Below the pieces are notes generated by a model that was given only the letters and a program-made list of their open reading frames with translations, had not been told where the DNA came from and searched no databases. From NCBI RefSeq assembly GCF_018398315.1, contig NZ_JAHBRW010000001.1, forward strand, positions 3,852,501 to 3,916,500: 64,000 nucleotides of DNA, read 5' to 3'. Of the stretch, positions 46,376 through 52,202 are shown one piece after another. The stretch comes from Chelatococcus sp. YT9 (lineage in GTDB: Bacteria; Pseudomonadota; Alphaproteobacteria; Rhizobiales; Beijerinckiaceae). How positions within the stretch are numbered: the stretch's first letter is position 1; each line of letters starts with the position of its first letter. The translations under genes were made by a program, and so were the position numbers.

Positions 46376-46650
46376 CGCCAGCCCTCCCGGAGCGCATCGT
46401 CACGGGCGATCAGCCGGAGGCCACAGCGCTGTTGTGAACCGGATCGAGCCCGGTCAATCTTCCAAAGGCGTTCAGTGTCTTCGACCGACAGCGCGCGGTC
46501 GGGGATCTCGACGACACCGACGAAGCAGCGGCGGATGTCGAGCGGGATGTCAGGCAACTTGGGAGCCTCGGCAGGCGGTGGCGCCACTTCACGGGCGGTG
46601 CCGCATCCAGCCAAGACGAGAAGGAGGGGCAGGACGAGGATCTGTCGCAT
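46372..46650 (-). CDS. Rz1-like outer-membrane spanin lipoprotein
   Basis: 92 residues. It starts with a lipoprotein signal peptide, LVLPLLLVLAGCGTA-type, with the lipobox LAGC, followed by a Pro-rich linker (APPPAEAPKLPDIPL). This is the pattern of the outer-membrane subunit of a two-component spanin that fuses inner and outer membranes in the last step of lysis. It is coupled to the inner-membrane subunit by a one-base TGATG overlap. At 92 residues it is longer than classical Rz1, with an extra C-terminal domain. Confidence 0.78.
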   Translation of the reverse strand: MRQILVLPLLLVLAGCGTAREVAPPPAEAPKLPDIPLDIRRCFVGVVEIPDRALSVEDTERLWKIDRARSGSQQRCGLRLIARDDALREGWR

Positions 46651-46979
46651 CAGCGCACCCCTCGGATACGACGGACAACATCGTCAGGCAGGGCTGGCGC
46701 GCTGTTGGCCGGGGTATCATCGATCGCCGCGCGGTTGGCCTCTTCGATGCTGTCGTGAGCAGACTTCATCTGAGCGTCGGCAGCATCGGCCCGGGCGATT
46801 GCGGCGTTGCGCTCGATGACGAGTTCGGCCTGACGTGCGCGCCACGTAGCCCGCTCCGCTTCAACGCCGTCCTGATACTTCAGGATGCCATAGCCCCGCA
46901 CGCCTCCGGCCGCGAGGATCGCCAGCACGAGATAGACCGCGATCGGTGGCATGCCGATGGCCGAAGCGAGGGCGTTCAT
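46650..46979 (-). CDS. Rz-like inner-membrane spanin subunit
   Basis: 109 residues from ATG 46979. An N-terminal membrane anchor (AVYLVLAILAAGGVRGYGIL) is followed by a long charged helix (AERATWRARQAELVIERNAA and beyond) that would span the periplasm as a coiled coil. This is the typical architecture of the inner-membrane spanin. Its ATG overlaps the endolysin stop by four bases. A longer frame running to 47102 is a shadow of the endolysin gene. Confidence 0.78.
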   Translation of the reverse strand: MNALASAIGMPPIAVYLVLAILAAGGVRGYGILKYQDGVEAERATWRARQAELVIERNAAIARADAADAQMKSAHDSIEEANRAAIDDTPANSAPALPDDVVRRIRGVR

Positions 46980-47488
46980 TTCAGGCTCTCCAGGCATAGC
47001 TCGAGCTCGCCCATCCGGTTCGCGTCGCCGTACTCGCGGCGGGTCTTCAGCCCAGCAATGACCTTGCCGCCGGCCCGGTTGAACCACGTCATCGCATGGC
47101 ATGAGCCGCGGAAGTCGCCAACCCGCGCCCGCTTCGCCGCCGTCGACGAGCAGGCCGCCCCGACGCCGATGTTGTAGGCCTCATCCAGCATCGCCCCTTG
47201 CCATCCGAGCGGGGCATCGTCGAAGCCGGGGATGCAACGGGTGAGCGGCTTGTGGAAGTCATTCTCCAGGCGGGACAGGAGCATCGCCTTGCACTCGGCA
47301 TCCGTCTTCACCATGCCGGGTTTTACGTTGAGTGTTTCGCCCGTGCAGATGGTCCAGACCTGCCCAAGCCTGTCCCAATAGGCCTTGTTGACGGTGCCTT
47401 CCCAGGGTTCGGTCAGATAGGTGGCTGTCATGGCAACGAGGCCAAGCGCGGCCCCAGCCGCCAGAGCCTTTCGGGCGCGAGCGCTCAT
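46976..47488 (-). CDS. SAR endolysin, phage lysozyme family (GH24)
   Basis: 170-residue muramidase that cleaves peptidoglycan glycans. The N-terminus has a weakly hydrophobic Gly/Ala-rich segment (ALAAGAALGLVAMTATYL), typical of a signal-arrest-release endolysin tethered to the membrane until the holin acts. The catalytic triad is visible as Glu30 in TEPWEG, Asp39 in AYWDRLG and Thr46 in VWTICTGET. The C-terminus has several cysteines that may switch the enzyme on. It overlaps both neighbours by four bases. Confidence 0.9.
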   Translation of the reverse strand: MSARARKALAAGAALGLVAMTATYLTEPWEGTVNKAYWDRLGQVWTICTGETLNVKPGMVKTDAECKAMLLSRLENDFHKPLTRCIPGFDDAPLGWQGAMLDEAYNIGVGAACSSTAAKRARVGDFRGSCHAMTWFNRAGGKVIAGLKTRREYGDANRMGELELCLESLK

Positions 47489-47709
47489 TCTTGTTCTCCT
47501 GAAACGGACTTTTGAGCGACGATGCGGGCGACAAAGCCGGCGCAGACCGTCAGACCCGAGAGAGCGGCGAAAGTGCCGCGATGGACGGGAAGGATCTCTT
47601 GAAGAAGCGGGAGGGCGACTTCAGCGCCGGACAGGACGCCCGCGAGAAGAAGCAGGCGGATGCTCCAGGCATAGCGCAGGACCTCGCGCCAGTTGGGGAC
47701 GAGCTTCAC
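47485..47709 (-). CDS. Small phage membrane protein, holin candidate (DUF7940-like)
   Basis: 74 residues starting at a GTG (47709). It begins MKLVPNWREVLRYAWSIRL and has two hydrophobic segments (LLLLAGVLSGAEVALPLLQ and FAALSGLTVCAGFVARIVA). This size, topology and position directly before the endolysin gene are those of a class II holin. It is coupled by four-base overlaps to both the small lipoprotein gene and the endolysin gene. The assignment is from position and topology. Confidence 0.72.
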   Translation of the reverse strand: MKLVPNWREVLRYAWSIRLLLLAGVLSGAEVALPLLQEILPVHRGTFAALSGLTVCAGFVARIVAQKSVSGEQE

Positions 47710-47831
47710 CGCTTCTCACCCTCAACCACGTGGCGAGTGCCATTGGTAACATCAGCCCAATAGTTGCTCTCGCGAGACGCGCACGCGCTCACGGCCGCGG
47801 CGATAAGCGCCACGATTAGAATGATTCTCAT
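47706..47831 (-). CDS. Small lipoprotein at the head of the lysis operon
   Basis: 41 residues, missed by length cut-offs. ATG 47831 is preceded by CGGAGAT. The product begins MRIILIVALIAAAVSACAS, a lipoprotein signal peptide with lipobox VSAC, followed by a short polar tail ending in EGEKR. Its TGA overlaps the GTG of the holin candidate. Role unknown; entry-exclusion lipoproteins of phages have similar size, and a spanin-type role is less likely since a complete Rz/Rz1 pair is present. A decayed relative lies at 49099-49266. Confidence 0.65.
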   Translation of the reverse strand: MRIILIVALIAAAVSACASRESNYWADVTNGTRHVVEGEKR

Positions 47832-48540
47832 CGATATCTCCGAACGTTAATAACCTTGTGGCGCGTCGACGCGCGTGATTGTCTGAGGTGCTCAGCTGAC
47901 GGGTCGGCAGGCCCAAGGAGGAGTTGGACCGAAGTCGGCGCGCACGCAGAGCCGAAGCCCCTGGCCGTGACCGCCTCGCGGCTGGGGGCGGGCTGCCTCG
48001 CCTGCTGCGAGCGGAACAACCGGCCTGCTAATCGCTTGCTAAAGAAGAGCACTGCCGACGGGCTCACCGGTCGGCGGGCATCTCAGTCAAGCGGCAGGTG
48101 TCGGGTGATTGAAGAAGCCGAGTTGCAACTGGCCTTCCGACAAGTCGACCTCGCGAGGCGGCTTGTGACCCGTCAGTCGGCGTTGGTGAAACGGTTGCGT
48201 GCAGCTAAGGCTGAGACTTCATCCGCTGAGCAGGTTCTTGCCCTTCTGGAGGCATCGCGTGACGCTCACGAGGCTCACCTCAATAGATTGCTGAGGCGGA
48301 CCGGCCGAATGCCGCAAAAGTAATTTCCCCCTCCGGAACATGCCGGTTGCTCCCTTATTTCCTCTGTGCTCCTGGTCTCGGCACCTCGGCATCCAGAGAA
48401 TCCCCGGCCTCACTCGTCGCTTACCAAAGCGGGCCGGGGAACCAAGGAGGAGCCTCTCAGCCGAGAGGGACAGATCCAAGTTGCTCGAGAGATCCCCCGC
48501 CGCGGCTTTCCATGGCAGTCGGGGTTCTCTTGTGTAGATG
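47821..48540. repeat. Diverged duplication, block A
   Basis: Block A shares a series of segments in the same order as block B (49255-49806). They are: the TCATCnATnTCTCCGAACGTT lipoprotein leader; CGTGATTG; a GCCGAAGCC-type segment running into a GCGGC-GGGGGCGGGCT hairpin; a CCCCGGC...GCCGGGG stem; and a TTCCATGGCAG-CGGGGTTCTCT hairpin. The spacing differs because a small gene (48105-48323) lies in block A only. The copies are about 1.4 kb apart and strongly diverged. Confidence 0.6.
48105..48323 (+). CDS. Small helical hypothetical protein
   Basis: 72 residues from a GTG at 48105. The product (VIEEAELQLAFRQVDLARRL then VTRQSALVKRLRAAKAET) is helical, Arg/Ala/Leu-rich, and resembles small uncharacterised proteins common in Hyphomicrobiales genomes. 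A longer frame to 47856 is compositionally unlike a protein and was rejected. The binding site (GGCAGG) is weak. It lies on the opposite strand to the phage late genes, inside duplication block A, so it is probably cargo with its own promoter. Confidence 0.5.
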   Translation: MIEEAELQLAFRQVDLARRLVTRQSALVKRLRAAKAETSSAEQVLALLEASRDAHEAHLNRLLRRTGRMPQK

Positions 48541-48901
48541 TCGGCGGGTCACAAGGGTGCACAGCTGCCTGATACGAATTTCACAAAATTGCTTTGGGGA
48601 ATTCCCATTTCCGCCTCAATGGACAGCTCTTTGAATGTGCCCGTCGAGCTTACGCTTCCGGGTGTCCCCGGTCGTCTTTTCCGCCCCCAAAGCAGGGCGG
48701 CCGGGGACTTTGGATATCGATCCGCGACTGCGCGCGACCTGCTGGAACTTGGCCGCGAGTGCTGGTTACTCCATGGGGCAGTACGGTACCGTACAATCTT
48801 CAACGTTGTGTCCAAAGCGCGGCTAGGATTGTTCAGCGCTCATCGATCCAGCAAAAAGGCGCCTGGGAGATGTGTGCTCTCGCTGTAGTGAGGACGTAAC
48901 C
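48324..48901. other. 578-base stretch without clear genes, hairpin-rich
   Basis: The stretch holds at least three GC-rich inverted repeats: CCCCGGC with GCCGGGG at about 48398-48437, a TTCCATGGCAG-type hairpin at about 48504-48532, and a third stem around 48665-48712. Frames in this interval, including 48347-48634 and 48538-48888, look random in composition. The promoter of the following small gene must lie here. Confidence 0.45.
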
Positions 48902-49102
48902 GTGACTGCTTTCCCCGAACCCGTTCATCAGGAAGTCAGGCGTCAGATTTCCAGGCAGCTTGTTGAGAGATCATTCGTTGAAGTGACCAAGGTGGTGGAG
49001 GCGATCGTTCAACGCTTCCCGGAACATGCAGCTCACCGAGACGAACTTCGTCCCTTTGTCGTAAAGGTGGGGGCTGCAAAAGGCGCACCCATCAAGTTCT
49101 AG
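48902..49102 (+). CDS. Small hypothetical protein
   Basis: 66 residues from a GTG at 48902 with GAGGA eight bases upstream. The sequence (TAFPEPVHQEVRRQISRQLV then ERSFVEVTKVVEAIVQRFPE) has an amphipathic helical character and normal composition, unlike the neighbouring chance frames. No family recognised. It reads opposite to the late phage genes and lies between the two duplication blocks. A strong plus-strand terminator occurs downstream at 49766-49801. It probably is a phage-borne accessory gene (moron). Confidence 0.6.
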   Translation: MTAFPEPVHQEVRRQISRQLVERSFVEVTKVVEAIVQRFPEHAAHRDELRPFVVKVGAAKGAPIKF

Positions 49103-49266
49103 GCAGTGGCGGCGCGGCGTCGGTCCGTGGCCCGCCCATCAACTCCTGCGGCCTTCAGATATCGATCGGCGACGCTGGTGCGCCGACCGCCAGGAGGCGA
49201 AGGGCAGATGCGAATATTGGCAATTGCGGCCGCGGCGTCGAGCGCCGCGATCAGCAGAATTTTCAT
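49099..49266 (-). pseudogene. Decayed relative of the lysis-operon lipoprotein
   Basis: A 55-codon frame from ATG 49266, preceded by the same AACGTTCGGAGA leader as the 41-residue lipoprotein. It begins MKILLIAALDAAAAIANIRI, clearly related to MRIILIVALIAAAVSAC, but an Asp interrupts the hydrophobic core and the lipobox cysteine is missing. Afterwards the frame is Arg/Pro/Gly-rich and looks non-coding. It overlaps the end of the plus-strand gene at 49102. Confidence 0.4.
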
Positions 49267-49806
49267 CAATGTCTCCGAACGTTTATCCGCCTTGCGACGC
49301 GAGCTTGGCCGTGATTGGCTAGAAATGCCTGCTTACCTCCAGGCCGAAGCCTCCGGCCGTGATTGCCCCCAGCGAAGCGGCCGGGGGCGGGCTTGCGGAG
49401 TGAACCAAGCTATGTTCGGATTGCCGATCTCGAACCCGCTCCCCCGGGCACGAGGTACCGCCCTCGGCTCCCATTTTCCCCGGCTCAAGCCAGCAGCCGG
49501 GGGCGGGTCAATCTGCGCTGCTGCCAGTAATCGGGCCGCGACTGCACTCGTGGGCTCAGTAACCCACAATCAAGCATCTTCGGCCGGAACTAGGGCGTCG
49601 CGAGGGCGTTAACGTAGGCTCCAGGTATCCCTCACCCGACATCTGAAGCATCCCCCGGCTATAAGTCGCTTGCCAGAGCCGGCCGGGGGATCATTTCTGT
49701 TCTGACTTGGGAGCGTTCTCAGCAGAGAGGAGTGACCCCAAGCCATCCCCGACACTGAGATCCGGAACCCCGGCTTCCATGGCAGCCGGGGTTCTCTTTT
49801 TAGATA
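49255..49806. repeat. Diverged duplication, block B
   Basis: Counterpart of block A, retaining the lipoprotein leader (49262-49285), the GCCGAAGCC-to-GGGGGCGGGCT hairpin (about 49343-49392), the CCCCGGC...GCCGGGG stem (about 49650-49689) and the TTCCATGGCAGCCGGGG terminator (49766-49801). It contains no convincing gene of its own between 49267 and 49799. An extra hairpin copy lies at about 49480-49506. Confidence 0.6.
49766..49801 (+). terminator. Intrinsic terminator, plus strand
   Basis: A perfect 10-base stem (AACCCCGGCT with AGCCGGGGTT) with an 8-base loop, followed by CTCTTTTT. It would stop plus-strand transcripts from the small accessory gene before they run antisense into the tail genes, whose last stop codon is at 49800. 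Confidence 0.82.
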
Positions 49807-50135
49807 TCGATGGGAGGCTCTGGCGCATGCACCGTCTCGTCTTCGAGGATAGCGAAGGGCAGTTCGCGTAGATACGCAACCATCGCCGCCGCGTTGGTGA
49901 TGTATGCCGGATCGTCGATGATCCGTTTCGGCGCCACGAACTTGCCGACGAGCTCGACGACAGCGCCCGCCTCGAATTCCGTCGCATCTGGGTTCAGGTT
50001 GATCCCGACGCCCGGTGACGCCGTGTCGATGGCACGCGGGGCGATGTAGACGGGTGGAATGCTCGTCGGATTGCTCAGCGCTTCAAGGGCAACCTTCTGT
50101 GCGGCGGTGATGATGAACTTGTTCTCGACGCTCAT
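49800..50135 (-). CDS. Hypothetical phage tail-module protein
   Basis: 111 residues. The sequence (PPVYIAPRAIDTASPGVGIN, then a beta-rich VELVGKFVAPKRI) suggests a small beta-structured virion-associated protein. No family recognised. It overlaps the preceding gene by four bases (ATGA) and is the last gene before the accessory region with the duplicated blocks. Confidence 0.6.
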   Translation of the reverse strand: MSVENKFIITAAQKVALEALSNPTSIPPVYIAPRAIDTASPGVGINLNPDATEFEAGAVVELVGKFVAPKRIIDDPAYITNAAAMVAYLRELPFAILEDETVHAPEPPIDI

Positions 50136-50953
50136 GCTGCGACAACCTTGATTTTGGTGATGTAGTTCTGGACCACGGCATTCAGGTTGGCTTCCTTGCC
50201 GACGCAGGACGCGCCAGCCATCAAGAAACCCACGCGCCGCGTGCTGAAGATCGAGGGCGAGCGACCGCAGATGCGGAATTGCCCGGTAGGCCTTCCAACG
50301 GCTGACACGGTTGCTTCGGCCATCTGAACGCCATCACGCCAGATCCGTTCGGTGCTTGCGTCGATGCGGGAGATCCCCGTCAGACCGGCAGATACCGCCA
50401 CCGCCGCGAGCGTGGTCGCACCGCTGACGCGATTGATCTGACCGCCCATGGAGCCCGTCGAGCCGCGCGGGATACAAAATGCGGCGTAGGTTTCGCCAGC
50501 CCCGACATCCGGCACTGATGCCCCCAAATCCGTGTCCGTATACGACCAGACGCCGGCATCGTTGACGGTCCAGCGCACCCCATTGGTCGCCGGGAAAAGC
50601 CATGTCCCGACGTAGCTAGATGTCCCGTTGCCAGTCCACCCATACCGATCGGTCCATGTCGGTGAGTTCGACAGCGAGAAGATCTTTGACGCGTCCGGAT
50701 TCTTCAGGTCCGTGACGCCGTGGATCATGTTGGTGGCGGCGGTGAAGGCGAGCAGATCGGCTTCGGACCAGAGGCCGAAGTCCAGCAGGGCAACGATCGT
50801 CTCGTTGAGAAGCGACTTCACAGCGGCGGATGGAGCGGCCCCGACGCCATCCCAGAAGTCAAAGACCGCTTTGGCGCGAGCGTCATAGCTCGGAACGGAT
50901 CGCCGCCCGCGTCGCGCCAGCCCGAGCCCGGTGGAGAGCGCGAGGCCCGCCAT
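50132..50953 (-). CDS. Phage tail/fibre-associated protein
   Basis: 273 residues. The N-terminal half (DFWDGVGAAPSAAVKSLLNE and following) is helical and occurs in phage proteins that wrap a structural region; the second half is beta-rich with many Gly/Ser/Thr, and could be a lectin-like (LamG type) jellyroll used for receptor contact. It ends in a short NAVVQNYITKIKV segment. I cannot name a family. It is coupled to both neighbours by short overlaps, consistent with a role in the tail adsorption apparatus. Confidence 0.62.
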   Translation of the reverse strand: MAGLALSTGLGLARRGRRSVPSYDARAKAVFDFWDGVGAAPSAAVKSLLNETIVALLDFGLWSEADLLAFTAATNMIHGVTDLKNPDASKIFSLSNSPTWTDRYGWTGNGTSSYVGTWLFPATNGVRWTVNDAGVWSYTDTDLGASVPDVGAGETYAAFCIPRGSTGSMGGQINRVSGATTLAAVAVSAGLTGISRIDASTERIWRDGVQMAEATVSAVGRPTGQFRICGRSPSIFSTRRVGFLMAGASCVGKEANLNAVVQNYITKIKVVAA

Positions 50954-51273
50954 CAGTCTAAAGCCTTGACGGCGATCTTATGCCCAGCCGGTACCAGGAG
51001 ATCGATCGAGCTTCCGGCCAAGAGCACGCGCCGCGGAGCGTTCGACGGGTTTGGCGTGCCGCTGCCGCTCGTCAGCCACACGTCCACGTCCGTGGTGACG
51101 CGAGCGACATTGTGGTCAACCCCGTTCACGCTGGCGCCACCAGGCGCGGCGGCTGAGACGGCAGCCGTTCCCGAGACGGCAAGCTTTTCCGAGGCAACCG
51201 GGGCCGCCTTGTGCAGCCCCTGCGAGATAGCAGGAGACGCGGCGAAGCCGTATTCGACGTAAACTGTGGGCAT
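50953..51273 (-). CDS. Small hypothetical phage structural protein
   Basis: 106 residues, Ala/Gly/Ser/Val-rich and beta-strand-like (VYVEYGFAASPAISQGLHKA; VDVWLTSGSGTPNPSNAPRR). No known family. Its stop overlaps the next ATG by one base. It is the first gene left of the accessory insertion that carries the YkvA and methyltransferase genes, so before that insertion it probably followed the DUF4376-like gene directly. Confidence 0.6.
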   Translation of the reverse strand: MPTVYVEYGFAASPAISQGLHKAAPVASEKLAVSGTAAVSAAAPGGASVNGVDHNVARVTTDVDVWLTSGSGTPNPSNAPRRVLLAGSSIDLLVPAGHKIAVKALD

Positions 51274-51497
51274 GCGGCCCTCCTAATCTGGCGAGAACGA
51301 ATTATTTCACCCGATCCGCGGCGTCAGGGATCGATGGGACTGGTGTGCAAGGGGCAGGTTCGGATTTCGCTCATCGAGGAGATGATCGGCTACTGCGCCT
51401 CGGTTGCTTAAGCGCCTCCATGAGGTCGCCTGAGACGTGAGGGGGCCTTATTTGCTAACCTTAGTGCGATACGAAACGAACCTGCGGAAGACGGATC

Positions 51498-51872
51498 ATG
51501 CTGATCCTGCGAGCGAAACAGTGGGCGCGCATCATCAAGCAGGATGTACTCGCGCTTTGGATTGCGTCCCTAGATGGTCGGACGCCCTGGTACGCGAAGG
51601 TCGCCGCCGGCGCGGTGGCGGCCTATGCGCTCAGCCCGATAGATCTCATTCCGGACTTCATCCCGGTGCTGGGGTATCTCGACGATCTGATCATCGTGCC
51701 GCTAGGCATTCTCCTGGTCGTCAAGCTTATTCCGGCACCATTGATGGCGGAGTACCGGGCCGCCGCAGCTGAGCGCAGCAGGCACGCTAGCCGTGGCGGC
51801 ATGATCGCTATTGTGTCGCTATGGGTCGTCGCTGCCGTGCTTCTGTTCTGGTGGCTGTGGCCCTCGGCGTGA
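51498..51872 (+). CDS. YkvA/DUF1232 family membrane protein
   Basis: 124 residues. The DUF1232 signature is clear: YALSPIDLIPDFIPVLGYLD DL-type segment inside a hydrophobic region, preceded by RTPWYAKVAAGAVAA. A C-terminal membrane segment (AIVSLWVVAAVLLFWWLW) follows. YkvA proteins are widespread small membrane proteins without an agreed function. Here the gene lies on the plus strand inside the phage tail module, so it is probably cargo. It has GGAAGACGG before the ATG. It faces the putative methyltransferase gene tail to tail. Confidence 0.85.
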   Translation: MLILRAKQWARIIKQDVLALWIASLDGRTPWYAKVAAGAVAAYALSPIDLIPDFIPVLGYLDDLIIVPLGILLVVKLIPAPLMAEYRAAAAERSRHASRGGMIAIVSLWVVAAVLLFWWLWPSA

Positions 51873-52202
51873 CCAGCTCAGACGCCGAGAGCTCGCTTAA
51901 CCTCTTGTTATGCTGAGAGGATGAGAAGGCCCCAAAGGGCGCCGGTGGCGACTTATGCGACGGGGATGGGATGGGCAGGGATGGAGCCCGAGGCGGCGAC
52001 GTGATCGGAGCCGAAGGACAAGATGCAGATGGAAAACCAAGTCAGGAATTTTCGAGCGTCCTGCATTTGCTTCCGTTCTCGACGACATTTTTGCCGTTCA
52101 TTCCCTAGCAAATCGCCAAAAGCTGCCGTTCAACCGCTTTAACCCGAGGCGGCTCTCCAAGGTCCACGAAATTATCGAGTTGCCGGACGGCGACTGACGC
52201 CT
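51873..52202. other. 330-base gap between convergent cargo genes
   Basis: Between YkvA (plus) and the methyltransferase fusion (minus). I see no terminator hairpin with a T-run and no RNA gene. A plus-strand frame at 51955-52197 has a protein-like C-terminal half (LANRQKLPFNRFNPRRLS) but an Arg/Gly-rich random start, so it may be the remnant of a lost gene. Confidence 0.35.

Noticed and set aside
48347-48888. Several overlapping plus-strand frames of 60-116 codons in the hairpin-rich stretch
   Set aside because: They cross several inverted repeats and have random composition; no consistent start site.
50720-51262. 180-codon plus-strand frame across the tail genes
   Set aside because: It is antisense to two coupled phage genes with good overlaps and shows no protein-like pattern.
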